Source of the DNA: Brachypterus glaber
Taxonomy: Eukaryota > Arthropoda > Insecta > Coleoptera > Kateretidae
Assembly (NCBI GenBank): GCA_958510825.1
Contig: OY294045.1
Location: 13,071,916-13,135,915, forward strand
Direction: 5' to 3'
DNA: 64,000 nucleotides
A model generated the notes under the pieces. The model was not told where the DNA came from, did not search any database, and was given only the letters and a program-made list of their open reading frames with translations. A program made the position numbers and the translations under genes. Below, piece by piece: positions 21,001 to 32,192 of the stretch (positions within the stretch are counted from its first letter, which is position 1; each line of letters opens with the position of its first letter).

Positions 21001-22740
21001 GAATCAATTCTGAGAACAAGTATGTGTCACTTGTCAAATTTTGACATGTAATTTTTTAGTTAAATCTTCATATCGGCAAAATTATTCCGCAAGCCTATGT
21101 TTCTGTGTTTATTTTCAACGTTGATGAGTCACAACTGAGTTTACGCCGACTACTGGTTATTATGATATTTGTCTTAATTTTTGCATGTAAAAATACGTCA
21201 GTTCTTTGTTCGTTATCGGCATCCAAATGTATTACGCCAAGGACAATAACTGAATGCAGCTAACGGATATGAACACATAAACGAGGAAAATAACCTTCTG
21301 CACGCGAGTTGATATTCAAATTCAGGGTGTGCTACGACGACGACGCATATATGTGAATAAAACCGCTCCAAAATACGAAACTTTGCTGATATTAAAATCA
21401 TATTTATTACCCCCTAAGACCAAAAGGATCATTGAAATTTTTATAGATCCACTCCTGCCGTTAACAGCTTTATACCCAGGTCTTAGGGCAGTTATAACCA
21501 AATAATGAAATTCTAGAATAAAAGACAATGTAATATTAAGCTTTTCAACGGATATTCGTAATGAGACGTGATAGTTTAGTGTGATTTGTTTTTTTTTATT
21601 TGTCTAGGCAACAAATCTCAACTTTTTTTTTGCCCCGATCGGAAAGTAAATTTTTCTTACTAATTCGAGGGCGTAGAAACCGAATCTGACCTTAGAATTA
21701 TTTCAGCACCTAAAATTTTTAAGATATAAGTCCAGGAAATAATGACGCTTTTTTTCAAAATCTTTAAAATAAAGAGTAGGATTTTGAAAACTTTAGGGTA
21801 TATTAAAAAAATACGAGGAATTCAAAAATATATATGCCAAGGACCTACTGTTAGAGTAAGTACGCGAAAAAAAATAAAAAGCTTAAAATGAAAGTGCATT
21901 TACTTAATTGTTCTTTTGTGGCAAATACTATCAAATCTGTATAAAAATTTTATGGGACTTAATTTGTAGATTATAAAATTCTCTACAAAAATATTTATAC
22001 AAATGTTTTTTATTTTGCTTAGTTTGTTCGTAAAAAGTAAATAAATGAGAAAGAAACAAAATTAAAGTATACAGTGTAAACTTTTGTCCAGAGCCCAAAA
22101 AATATATTTTTCTTATCAATTTAAAGGCGCAGAATCCAAATTTGACCTTGAAAAAAATTCCAGCACGTCTTATTTTTTAAATTTTAGTTATGCCAATTTA
22201 GAAATAATTTATGAAACAAAATATTGTTTTTTTTTTTTTGTTTTTTTATTGGTTCTACATCATAAAAATGTTACTTTATTACATAAGAACCATATTACAT
22301 TTTTTTAGTTCTTTTTTGACCCCCTAGTAATGATTTTTGTAAATTTTTAGCATAAGTACGTGGCGATAAGCTTGTCCCCTTATGAACCCTTCTCCTTAAC
22401 CTCCACCCCTACTTAGTTTTGTCACATTATCATTTTTTTTTTAATATTTTTTTTTTCATAATATTTATTCTACCTATGAATTTAAAGTTTCCATGTTTTA
22501 AGTTGGGTATTTTTAAACTAATATTGAGTCGCCGAATCTAAATTTGTCCTCAGAATATTTTTATCTCCCATGATTTTAGAACAAAAGTATCCCTCTTAAA
22601 TAATGATTTTTTAACATTTTTATCTCATTTTTCTCAGAAAACTTAGGTAATAGAAATATTCTGAGGCCAGATTCGGTTTCAGCGAACCAAGATTAGTTAA
22701 AAAACATATGACTCCAATCAGGGCAAGAAACCGTGTTGCC
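21001..22740. other. non-coding stretch with three degenerate ~430-bp repeats
   Basis: The phrase TTTTTCTTA.CAATT, followed by a G[T/C]AGAA..CCGAATCTGACC-like block, occurs near 21648, 22108 and (more diverged) 22507. This suggests an old direct repeat with 400-460 bp spacing. No coding frames are supported. Confidence 0.5.
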
Positions 22741-22744
22741 TAGT

Positions 22745-23800
22745 GTTATATGTCTTATAGTCCAGTGAAATAATAAAAGTAAATTGGAATAAATGTACAC
22801 GGGCTGATATTTTAAAGGGTAGTAGTGGATGGTAACAGAACACTCCTGTTAGTTTTTCACCTGGTGATTTGTCTAAGGGGTGTCCGCTATCTTGAATTTT
22901 ACAGGTGAGTTGCTTAATATGCATCTTATGATAAAAATGCATATAACCAATTTTGTTAAAGAGGAAATTTCCAACAATTTTTGTTAGAATAATATTTTTA
23001 ATATATTAATAACAATAGAGTTAATTTAAAATAGCCATGTTGGAGGTAAAATTGTTTTTTTTTTTCGATTTTTCAGCCAAATTATTCATCGGACGATAAA
23101 AGTGGTTACGAGCAAACTCTTGGAATTGCCTACAAGTTTCATATATTATAAATTTTAATAGGTACCTTGGTACGGTTACAGATGAATAATTTGGCTGAAA
23201 AATCGAAAAAACCAATTTCACCCCCTACATGGTCATTTTTGAATATTTATAACTCGATTTTTATTAATATATTAAAAAAATTATCAAAACAAAAATTGTT
23301 GGAAATTTTCTCCTTAACAAAATTGGTTATTTGCATTTTTATCTCAAGATGCATATAATGGGAGATTTAGCTCAGTGGTCAATGGCATCGATATAGCCTG
23401 ACACTGATCTAATGATCGTGAGTTCAAACCTCACTGGCGCCGATTGCCTTTTTCAGTTAATTAATAATTGAAATTTGGCGAAGGCGTACTCCCTAGATAT
23501 ATTGGTTCGAAAGTCAATTAAAGCCGGTGGTTCCCTCTACTACTAGCCCACACAAGTCCTGGACTTAGGGGATGCTTAATTAAGTAGAATAGTACGAGGT
23601 TAAAAACAAACATAAAACAAACATATTTAGCGAGATAAGCGCACTCACTCCTAAAATTTAAGATAGCGGATAGGGGTACGCAAATCACCCGGTGAAAAAC
23701 TAACAGTAGGGTTCTGTTACTATCCACTACTACCCTATAAAAAATTAGCCCGTTTACATTTATTGCAATTTAACATAGCAATTTTTCGTTATTTGACTGT
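22745..23800. mobile_element. large palindromic (foldback) element interrupted by a SINE
   Basis: The left arm (about 22745-23090) is inverted relative to the right arm (23181-23359 plus 23625-23800). Matching pairs include AAGGGTAGTAGTGGAT and CCACTACTACCC at the outside, GGTGATTTG and CAAATCACC further in, and CAGCCAAATTATTCATC and GATGAATAATTTGGCTG next to the 90-bp loop. The right arm is split exactly by the tRNA-derived SINE. No coding. Outer boundaries are uncertain because arm similarity fades. Confidence 0.85.
23360..23624 (+). mobile_element. tRNA-derived SINE, apparently full length
   Basis: The head looks like a tRNA gene: GGGAGATTTAGCTCAGTGG opens it, with an A-box-like TAGCTCAGTGG (23368-23378) and a B-box-like AGTTCAAACCT (23421-23431). 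These are the internal RNA polymerase III promoter elements. A ~170-bp unrelated body follows (GGCGAAGGCGTACTCCC, AAGCCGGTGGTTCCC) and an A-rich tail of AAACATA-type units ends it. The acceptor stem does not close and no CCA or anticodon loop identity is evident, so this is a SINE and not a working tRNA gene. CATAT at both edges may be the target duplication. It inserted into the right arm of the palindromic element. Confidence 0.88.
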
Positions 23801-24113
23801 ACTTTTTATAATAAGAAATACTTCTTTAAAATACAATGTATTAAAAAATCACTGATATATTTATAGATCCACTCGTGCCTAAATACCTAACGAAAAATTT
23901 AGTAATTTTGACCCCCCTTCCATCGTGCAATGCTTCGTAACATTGAAACATACCTTCCCCTCTGTAAATACCTAAAGCTGAAAAAGTCCAAGCCAAAAGC
24001 CTTCTTAAAAAAATTAGGGTGGAAAAAAAAACCGTTTTTATTTATTTTTTTAATAATAAAAAGCGAAATAAGTCATAAATACACCCTTCCTATAAGGACG
24101 ATTTTCCTTAATA

Positions 24114-24460
24114 TATTATTCACAGCGCCTGCGCTAGAATAATATTATACGGTAGTTTCGAATTTCCCAAAATCGCCAAAAAATATCCTGAACAAAACAT
24201 TCTTGGATACAAATGTATATGTATATGAAAAAATAAGAAACTTTGAAAATGTTCGTCCGTCCGTAGGTCCGTCTGTCCATCTGTTCATCTGTCCGTCAGT
24301 CCGATGTCAGATGCAGAACGAATTATCCGATCTACTCGAAATTTTCAGGAAAAATCAAGTTTTATTGTTTTTCAAAGTAATCCCCCCAAAAACAAAAAAA
24401 ATTATGGGGTTAAACATAAAAAAAAACAAAAAAAAACTATAATTTTCAAAAAAAAAAATA
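24114..24460 (-). mobile_element. GTCY-core element, copy A2
   Basis: Reverse orientation. The terminal hairpin at 24114-24144 (stem TATTATTC..GAATAATA, core AGCGCCTGCGCT) is followed by ACGGTAGTTTCGAA, then a short (GTCC/GTCT) run at 24253-24301, then CCGATCTACTCGAAATTTTC and CCCCCCAAAAACAAAAAAA. The order is the same as copy A1, but the GTCY core has only about six units. Confidence 0.8.
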
Positions 24461-24843
24461 GCATGTGTACCAAATTTTGGCTTTCTAAGTATATTCTAAG
24501 TGGTCGAAAAAGCCTTTGGCAGATTTTCCCTAAACAAACAAATAAACAAACATTGTAAGTTAAATAAAAGCTTGTAAAAAAATAGAAACTTGATCTAAAT
24601 AATACCTACTACTTGCTTTTAGAAATCGTTTCTCTGTGTGTATTAATTTAAATCAATTTTGCTGTTAAATTTCAAATTGGACTCCAACAGGGATTAAGTT
24701 GTTCATGTGATTTAGCCTGTGATTGCGAATTAATCCAACTACGCATTTGCATTCAACATTGTTTATTGCAGATTCGCAACACTAAACCACTTTAAATTAT
24801 TCATTATTTCATTCCATCCTCGCTAATTATTTCTCGATGTGTG
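24461..24843. other. non-coding stretch
   Basis: Unique-looking sequence of near-average composition. No recognised gene or repeat. Confidence 0.45.
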
Positions 24844-25320
24844 TTTCAATTTGTACCTGTATTAATACTAGAATGTATTCTGAACACAATATGCCTGTTG
24901 TGCAATGGTCCTCCTGTTCCTTGTGATGGTAAGTTTTGTTTATTGTTTTGTCATTATTTTTAATATCTGATTGTTAATAATTTACAATACTTATTGTTTT
25001 AATTTGTACCTGTAATAATACTAGAATGTATTCTGAACACAATATTCCTGTTGTGCAATGGTCCTCCTGTTCCTTGTGATGGTAAGTTTTGTTCATTGTT
25101 TTGTCATTAGTTTTAATATCTGATTATTAATAATTTACAATACTTATTGTTTCAATTTGTACCTGTAATAATACTAGAATGTATTCTGTACACAATATGC
25201 CTGTTGTGCAATGGTCTTCCTGTTCCTTGTGATGGTAAATTTTGTTCATTGTTTTGTCATTAGTTTTAATATCTGATTGTTAATAATTTACAATACTTAT
25301 TGTTTCAATTTGTAATAAAT
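24844..25320 (+). repeat. 153-bp tandem repeat, three units
   Basis: AATTTGTACCTGTA recurs at 24848, 25001 and 25154, a period of exactly 153 bp, and the units differ by only a few bases. Each unit contains AATACTAG, a 57-bp block open in one frame, and GATGGTAAGTTTT (GGTAAAT in the third). The block is thus bracketed by acceptor-like AG and donor-like GT. The conceptual peptide is Cys-rich (CILNTICLLCNGPPVPCD in unit 1). The whole unit is conserved, not just the block, so a recent tandem duplication explains it without invoking exons. Confidence 0.9.
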
Positions 25321-25344
25321 GTAATAATGGCATTTTCCATAGGA

Positions 25345-25650
25345 TAGTTTGCCAGTCTCACTTTGTAGTGATGTTGGCGCAGATGCCAACTTATAAAAAA
25401 AATATCTTTAAAATTTATAAAAAAATTGACTTTACATGTTCAACAGTTCCACGTTAAAATTTAACATCACACAATAAAAAAACATAAATATTCACGATTC
25501 ACTTAAAACTTTACTATCAAAGTAATATTTTCACGAAACAACATAAAATAAAATAAATCAAGTCCTGTGCATATCTACGATAGCAGGCTGATGCTGGAGT
25601 AAATCCGCCTAAGCGGCCACAGTCTCTTACAAAGAACACGCTGCGACTGA
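25345..25650 (+). repeat. interspersed repeat F, copy 1, with hammerhead-like phrase
   Basis: Matches 59665-59960 in the same orientation (TCTCACT..GTAGTGATGTT, GCGCAGA[T/C]GCC, CACTTAAAACTTTA, AATCAAGTCCTGTGCATATC). It ends with GGCTGATGCTGGAGTAAATC, a CCGCC..GCGG hairpin and TCTTACAAAGAACACGCTGC. An inverted partial copy lies at 27885-27960. Non-coding. Confidence 0.8.
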
Positions 25651-25837
25651 TTCGGTTAATTTGTTTTTCCTACAAATTATCAATAAATTTACGAAGGATT
25701 AATGGAAGGTTTACCCAAAAATTAACACTAAACCAATTGAGAATTTGACCAATGAAAAGTCATAATTATTTGACACATTTCATTTCATTCGTTAAATTCT
25801 TAATTAGTATAGTGTTAACGATTATATAAATCAACCT

Positions 25838-26240
25838 TTTATAGTATATTAAAGTACTAGTTTCATAACATACGTTTTTAGCGCACGAGTACAAGTTTAG
25901 AAAACGAGCCGCTTGCGGCGAGTTTTCTAAAGTAAAGTAAAGTAAAGTACTAAAGTACTAGTGCTCTAAAAACGTGATATGAAACGAGTGCTTTATCTCT
26001 TATTTTTTCACTGCAATTAACCAGTCCACAATTTTAACAGGATATAAAATAACCCAAACACAAAATTTTGTAAAAAATTAAACTTTAAATCGACATTGAC
26101 ATTTGCACGCAAAACGTCAAGAGATAGGCTTTTGTATGTTGCCAACCCAACAGAAAAAAAAGTAGAGACTTCTAATGGGCCTATAAGAACACACAAAATG
26201 CGTGTGATTATGAGCTTATAAGAGTCGCAAAATAGAAAAA
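25838..26240 (-). mobile_element. hairpin-ended interspersed repeat C, copy 1
   Basis: Inverse of the copies at 43058-43580 and 56497-56965. A long terminal hairpin occupies about 25870-25991: GTTTCATAACATACG pairs with CGTGATATGAAAC, TTTTTAGCGCACGAGTAC with GTACTAGTGCTCTAAAAA, and AGAAAACGAGCCGC with GCGGCGAGTTTTCT. AGTAAAGTAAAGTAAAG is a local slip. Beyond it are the shared body (ACGTCAAGAGATAGGCTTTT, GTTGCCAACCCAACAGAAA) and the far end CTTATAAGAGTCGCAAAATA. No coding is supported. Confidence 0.85.
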
Positions 26241-26535
26241 GGTAGTTAAAAGTAGTGTAAAACAAGTTTATTTACAAATGGAAATTTTATTACTTATTAG
26301 TTTAAATTTAATATTATATTTTCATTCACTAATATGTAACTCTAAACTAAATTTAAACTTTGCACAATTTTCACTCTCGTTAAGTAAATTTCACTCTTTG
26401 AACTTCAAACTTTTAAATAGTTGTATTAAAGAACTTAAATAGTAATAAAATACTTAAAAAGATCTTATCGATTTTAATTTTATTAAAATATGACTACAGA
26501 TACTGAGAAAATTGTATTAGCAACCATTTCCAATA
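26241..26535. other. non-coding stretch
   Basis: AT-rich, nothing recognised. Confidence 0.5.
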
Positions 26536-26539
26536 ATAT

Positions 26540-27216
26540 TTTTCATATAACTGGCATGCCAAAATTTAAAATAAAAAAAATTAAGGTGATTTTACATGCA
26601 TAAATATGAAAAAAAGTTCCTATAAAGGTTGGTCCGGAAATGAGCCCTAAGGGAGTTATGGCCCTTTAAAATTGTAATGAAAATAAGGTTTTTTTATTAA
26701 TAACTCTGGTACCCTTAAGCTAGAGCGACAAGATTTTGCATGTATACTAGTATTAATAATTTTTTGAATTTATCCAGAGGACAAAAATGTGATGCTTAAC
26801 ACATTTTTACCCCGAACTTTTTTATGTGTATGTTTTTTGAATTTTTTGTGTAAACAATATAGATTCCCTGAGTAAAAATACATAAAACATGTCATATACT
26901 GTAACACTGTAGGAGCTACCGTTTTATAAAAAAGCAATTAAGAGGAAGTAATATTTTATGCCACCATAAATGTTACTTTTTAAAAGGATATTACTCCTTT
27001 AATATTAAATTTAGGTGTTTTGGTGAAGAATACTTTTTTGCTCAGTTTTAAATGAAGCATTAAATTTTTTTTTATTCCCTATTCAATATCTCATCTTCGA
27101 AGGAACGTATCTCCGTTAGGGCTTATTTCGGACCAACCTTTATGGGAACTTTTTTTCATATTTTTGGATGTAGAATCCCCTCTTAAATTTTGGCATGGCA
27201 GTTACTGAACAACCTG
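26540..27216. mobile_element. TA-flanked foldback element, copy D4
   Basis: The arms carry AACTGGCATGCCAAAATTT (left) and AATTTTGGCATGGCAGTT (right), AAAAAGTTCCTATAAAGGTT and AACCTTTATGGGAACTTTTT, and GAGCCCTAAGGGAGTTATGG. The right end runs to AACAACCTG|TA; the left extremity is eroded. Closest relative is the copy at 32193-32935. Confidence 0.85.
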
Positions 27217-27264
27217 TATTTAATGCAAAAAATATATATATAAATTATTATATGTATTTAATGC

Positions 27265-27318
<54 letters not shown>

Positions 27319-27965
27319 TATTATATTTTTCATATAAATATACTATATTTAATAAACAAAATATATATAAATTATTATATTTTGTTAGTCTATTTGATAA
27401 TATTTGTTAAGCACTTTTGCGACCTTTCTGTTATACTAAAATATTCAAACAAACTGTATACACCACTGGTTAAAATTATTATAAACATGAGAAACATCTG
27501 ATCACTTCGTTTAAAAATCGAAGACTAAAATGATTTTAGTAAAATCGAAAGTTATGTTTCCTCTTTCAATACATACAGGTATAAACCAAACCTGCATTTA
27601 AGGGTTAACTGGTAAGAAAGGGATGAAAATCGATCCACTTTATAAGGAACAATGAAATTAAAGATAGTTGGTGGTTATTTTCTAAATGCAGGTAATTTTA
27701 TTTCATGTGAAACATCCTGAGAAAATTGTGTAGGGCCAATTTATCATACAAATACAAATAAGGGAGACAGTATAAACATAATTTGTTATATGCAAAATGT
27801 TGAGTCATATTATAATATGACATTTTGCATATAATTATATGACTTATATAATTCGTAGTTTTATAAAACGATTAAAAAAAAACGCAGTCGCAGTAGCAGC
27901 GTGGTCTTTGTAAGGGACGGGTTTGACCGCTTTGGCGGATTTACTCCATCATCAGCAAATTAATT
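27217..27965. other. non-coding stretch with (AT)n tracts and a palindrome
   Basis: Dinucleotide AT runs lie around 27278-27315. A palindrome at 27788-27832 pairs TATATGCAAAATG with CATTTTGCATATA around TCATATTATAATATGA. At 27885-27960 there is an inverted partial copy of repeat F, including the reverse reading CTGATGATGGAGTAAATCC. Confidence 0.65.
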
Positions 27966-27969
27966 TTTT

Positions 27970-28805
27970 GAAATAAAAAATCAAAAAAAAAAAAAAACTA
28001 AAAAATTTATTAAAATTTTTCAATTTTTTTTTATTTTCTTTTTGCGAAAAAGTAAAAAGTTTTGAAAAAAAAAATTGAAAATGATAGTTTTATTTTTTAA
28101 AAAAGTTTAACCCCTCATAACTTTTTTGTTTTGGGGCGGAGCTTTAAAAAACAATAAAAAACAATCTTCCCTTCATAGAACTTTATTTTTCCTGAAAATT
28201 TGGAGTCGATCTGATTATTCGTTCGTGAGTTATCGAGTTTACAACAAATGTGACATCAGACGGACAGACGGACAGACGGATATTTCCAAAGTTTCTTATT
28301 TTTTCATGAAAAAAATTTGTGTACAAGAATTCTTTGTCTTGGCGCCCCTTCAAAACAAAAATTGGCGCCCCATAATTACCTTCAAGAAATTGGCAGGACA
28401 AAAAGCTTTGTCCCTGACGGTTTCTACTAAACTTGGCGCCCCTTCAAAAAAAACCAAAGGGGGGATGTTTTGATAAAGTGTTTGTAACGACTCATATAGT
28501 TCTAGTTTGAACATAAAAACGTTATAATAAATAATAATTGTTTCTGACCGCGACTGAAATTTGTACAAGAGAATACAAAAGAATTCCTTCTTGCAAAGAG
28601 TTCCTCCAGAGTTCCTCCATTTTGCAAAGAGTTTCTCGAGAGTTCCTCCTTTTTGCAAAGAGTTCCTCGGAGTTCCTCGGAGTTCCTCCAGAGTTCCTCC
28701 AGAGTTCCTCCTGAGTTCTTTTGGCTTGTACAAGAGATTTCCTCGAGGTCAGCAGCTCGGAAACTACCGTATAATACTATTCTAGCGCAGGCGCTGTGAA
28801 TAGTA
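27970..28805 (+). mobile_element. GTCY-core element, copy A3, with a dodecamer array
   Basis: Body phrases are shared with A1 (CCCTCATAACTTTTTTGTTT, GGAGTCGATCTGATTATTCG, three GACAGACG units at 28256-28280, TTTCATGAAAAAAATTTGTG). At 28590-28735 an extra array of GAGTTCCTC units alternates with TTTGCAAAGAG. The element ends in CTACCGTATAAT and the hairpin at 28776-28805 (core AGCGCAGGCGCT). Apparent long frames across the array are low-complexity artefacts. Confidence 0.8.
28590..28735 (+). repeat. GAGTTCCTC-unit tandem array
   Basis: About ten units of AGTTCCTC with 2-4 bp spacers, interrupted three times by TTTTGCAAAGAG. It is internal to the GTCY element and absent from its other copies here, so it arose after insertion or in a subfamily. 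Confidence 0.85.
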
Positions 28806-29360
28806 TAATAATACAGTGGCTTTTTTAATATATTTTATAACCCAAGATTTAGTCAAAAACTAATATTTTTAGATTAAGAAATAATGAATTAATTAAAAAA
28901 AGAAAACTAACGTAAATATAAATAAATTGTACAAGTTTATTTCACTCAGATGAATTTAAAGTATTTAATTTATATGGTAAAATTGATCGGTAAAAATCGA
29001 TCACTTCAAAAATCAACCACCATATAGACAAATCTCAAATAAAGCGTAAACAAATTTACCTGCATAGAAAAACTCTTCCATATAAACCATAAAAGCCGGA
29101 AGGGTTAAAAAGCAATGCATCGAAAAGCAGTCAAGACTCGTGATTTGCATAATTTTGTACAAAAGTAAAACCTGGTCACATTAACATTACAATTATAACA
29201 AACAAGTTCGAGGGGCTTAGCCTTATGCAAATTTGCACCCGGACTTTTAAGCAGCAAGATTTCAATACAAACTTCCGCATGCAAACTAGTAAAACAGATA
29301 TATGGGGTCAGAGCAAACAGGCTTAACTTGCCAAAATGTTGGCTATTTGTTTTTAACATT
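28806..29360. other. non-coding stretch
   Basis: Unique-looking, no recognised feature. The 84-codon minus-strand frame at 29105-29359 has no motif. Confidence 0.45.
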
Positions 29361-29361
29361 T

Positions 29362-30060
29362 TTACATCGGCACTTAGTGCTACTAAGAATGCCGATGTAT
29401 TGAAATCTTCGCCGAAAAGTCAAAATCTTTGACCACGTTTTTTACATTTCTCGACGTTTTAGACCATTTTAAGTCGAAATCAGTAAAAAAAATTTTTGCG
29501 TCCGTCTGTCTGTCTGTCTGTCTGTCTGGGTGTAAACTCTCTAACTCCATTTCTACATGAGATATCGACTTGCGGTTTTTTGCATATTTTTTCTTATCGT
29601 ATTCCGAAGAGCTGATTAGATTTTGGGGGTAAACGATTGGGGGTAAGGGGGTAAAAACTCCTATTTTTAGCGTTTTTTGTTTATAATTACGGCAATTATT
29701 ATTTATTTGTATAATTTAGCACTTATATAAAAGATAATTTTAAATTGGTCAAAAAATGTTATAAACAACGTTTTCCTAAAACGTATTGTTTTCGAGATAT
29801 TGGCGTTTAAAGCAGTAAAAGGTTTTTTTAGCATATCTCACATATTCAGAACCCGATTTCAAAAAATTATATTTTAAATAAAAGCTCTTTTTAGGCCCTA
29901 TAAAAAATGTTATATACAGTTTTTTGCTAGAATAAAATGTTTTAAAGATACAGAATTTAAAATCAAACAAAACAACTAGTTTGAAATTTAAAAACTAGAT
30001 GGCTCTAGTGTACAATAGTGCCGATGTTTTGACAGGGTGCTTGCAACGTTTCATCTAGTT
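29362..30060 (-). mobile_element. GTCY-core element family B, copy 1
   Basis: About 700 bp, opposite orientation to the copy at 57686-58354. One end is a hairpin (29364-29398, stem ACATCGGCA/TGCCGATGT); the other starts AACTAGATGAAACGTTGC in its own reading. ACATCGGCAC recurs just inside that 5' end, giving a subterminal inverted repeat with the hairpin, a layout typical of Helentron-related DINE/HINE elements. The core is TGCGTCC(GTCT)n at 29499-29527. Internal frames are AT-driven and mirror the other copy; no protein domain is seen. Confidence 0.8.
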
Positions 30061-30084
30061 ATTACATAAATTATTTTACGATTA

Positions 30085-30310
30085 TTATATCATTCACAGC
30101 GCCTGCGCTAGAATATTATACGGTAGTTTCGAATTTTCAAAAAAAAAAAATCAAACATTTTGACAGTTTTTTTTAATTTTTTTTTGACAATTTTTTTTTT
30201 AATTTAAAAAAAATAAAAATTAAAAAAAAAATAAGTTTTTTTGATTTTTTCTTTTTATTATTTTTTTTTTTTTTTCAATAATTTTTCGTTATTTTTTTTG
30301 ATTTATTTTT
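30085..30310 (-). mobile_element. GTCY-core family A, truncated copy A4
   Basis: Only the terminal hairpin (ATTCACAGCGCCTGCGCTAG, 30092-30111 onward), ACGGTAGTTTCGAA and a very A/T-rich homopolymer body remain; the GTCY array is gone. It sits within 30 bp of the family B copy. Confidence 0.75.
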
Positions 30311-30357
30311 TAAGTATTTGTGAATTGCAATATACCATTTAAGGTGAATAATATATA

Positions 30358-30410
30358 GGGAACGTTCAAGTATTACGTAAAGCAAATTTTGATCATTTTG
30401 GACTTACTGT
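30358..30410 (+). repeat. half of a palindromic MITE (AACGTTCAAGTATTACGTAA)
   Basis: GGGAACGTTCAAGTATTACG, then AAGCAAATTTTGATCATTTT, matches one end of the MITE at 55149-55300. The second half is missing. Confidence 0.7.
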
Positions 30411-30477
30411 TATCTCATAACATATTATTGCATAACAAAATCCATTTAAAAGTAAAATTTTATTTCTTTTATTTATA

Positions 30478-31201
30478 CAGGGTGTAACAGAGAGGCATGT
30501 AGATATTTTAAGGAATGATTCTAAATTAAAAAATATGAAAAAAAGTTCCTATAAAGGTTGGTCCGGAAAGGAGTCCTAAGGGAGCTACGGCTCTTCGAAG
30601 ATGACATATAGAATGGGAAAGTCCAAAGCTTCAATAAAATTTTAATGCTGCAGGGTTATTCTTCATTTAAAACTAAGCAAAAAAGTATTCTTTACCAAAA
30701 CACTTTAATTTAATATTAAAGTAGTAATGGCCTTTTAAAAAGTAACGTTTTTGGTGGCACAAAATGTTACTTCCTCCTAATTGCATTTTTTTTTTATAAC
30801 GGTTGCTCCTACAGTGTTACACTATATTACATTTTTTATGTATTTTTACTGAAGGAATCTATATGTTTTACAAAAAATACAAAAAACATACACATAAAAA
30901 AGTTTGGGGCAAAAATGTGTTAAGCCTCACATATTTTGTCCGTCTAGGCACGCCTCTCGATAAATTCAAAAAATTAATTAACACAAACTTATTGCCCTTT
31001 TTAATACTAGTAAAAAGCTCGTCGCTCTAGCTAAAAGGGTACCAGAGTTATTAAATAAAAACCTTATTTTTATTACAATTTTAAAGGGCCGTAGCTCCCT
31101 TAGGGCTCATTTCCGGACCAACCTTTATAGGACCTTTTTTTCATATTTTTTAATGTAGAATCATTCCTTAAAATATCTACATGCGACTCTGTTACACCCT
31201 G
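30478..31201. mobile_element. TA-flanked foldback element, copy D5
   Basis: A 724-bp element flanked by TA, starting CAGGGTGTAACAGAGAGGC and ending with the imperfect inverse GACTCTGTTACACCCTG. The arms include GATTCTA.ATTAAAAAATA, GGTTGGTCCGGAAA and TCCTAAGGGAGCTACGG. The interior is AT-rich. Same family as D1-D4 with a distinct terminal sequence. Confidence 0.92.
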
Positions 31202-31203
31202 TA

Positions 31204-31930
31204 TATTAAAATATTTATTTTTTTGCAATATAGATTTAAAACTTGATACATGCTCAGCAAAAAACTAGCTACCTAAAAAAATTTTGGGTACTATTTATAA
31301 AATATTGATATTTAAAAAAAGTTTTTTTTTTATTTTTGATTTAATTAGGTTAAACAAGAACTATGATCTATTAAAAGATAAAAATTTATATAATCTTTTT
31401 CTTATTAATTTGGCTATAGTAAGAACGCTACCACTTTTATATTATCGATACGCCCATCTGTTAAATTTTTACTTCTATAACGGTATACCAGTTAATTGAA
31501 AATTTCTATAGATGCATTATTACAAAATCCATATGCAAAATAGAATAGAAGTGGTACCAATAAGATGGGGGTAAAAAACCCATGTATCGGTATATACCTA
31601 GCGGTTTAATTTTAATGATTTGACAGCCCATAGTTAATTTATTCTACACTGGGGTGGGGGCAGGATGAGTCCTATATTAAATATGTAAAAATATAACTAG
31701 GATTTTATGCCAGCCAGTTCTCTATGTGTGATTATTCTTTAAAGAGGTAAGTTATTAAAGTTTAATTTACCTTTTTTTTAGGTTTTACGTTTTCCAATCT
31801 GGTTATCTGGTTTTAGTATTTAAGGAATCTGGATAAGATATTTGTTTATTTATACTCATTAAGAGAACATTTATTTGTGCTTTAACAGAGTTTTAACAGT
31901 CAGATTCACATTTATAACCAAGAAATTAAT
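31204..31930. other. non-coding stretch
   Basis: No recognised gene or repeat; short AT-rich frames only. Confidence 0.5.
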
Positions 31931-31934
31931 CACG

Positions 31935-32175
31935 GAGGGGGTTGGATTAACTTTAAAACAAAAGTCCTTGCACCGATGGGATTTTTTCATAAATCTCTTC
32001 TACGATGTCTCACGAATATTTATTGTCAATATGAAAATAATCGGTATTCGGATTAATGAGATAAGAGTTTATTTATTTAAAAATTTTGTAGAATATCTTT
32101 CTTTTTATTTTCATTTGTTTCTAAATTATTTAAAATCAAAATTGACAAAACTCATTTTTTAATCAAGTAACCTGT
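31935..32175 (+). repeat. interspersed repeat R1, copy 2
   Basis: Inverted relative to 33155-33440: AAGTCCTTGCACCGATGGGA here faces CCCATCGGTGCAAGGACTTT there. AATATGAAAATAATCGGTAT faces ATACCGATTATTTTCATATT. The two copies bracket a foldback element and an inner inverted repeat. Confidence 0.8.
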
Positions 32176-32192
32176 TGCAACCTGTTGAGATA

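Noticed and set aside
23360..23440. Functional tRNA gene
   Set aside because: A- and B-box-like words are present, but the acceptor stem does not close and the sequence continues into a repeated SINE body found also at 1786-1989.
28126..28785. Frames of 74-127 codons over the GAGTTCCTC array
   Set aside because: Low-complexity translations of a tandem repeat inside a mobile element.
29776..29970. Frame shared between 29776-29970 and 57775-57969
   Set aside because: Similarity reflects two copies of the same GTCY element; stops and frame differ around it and no domain is visible.
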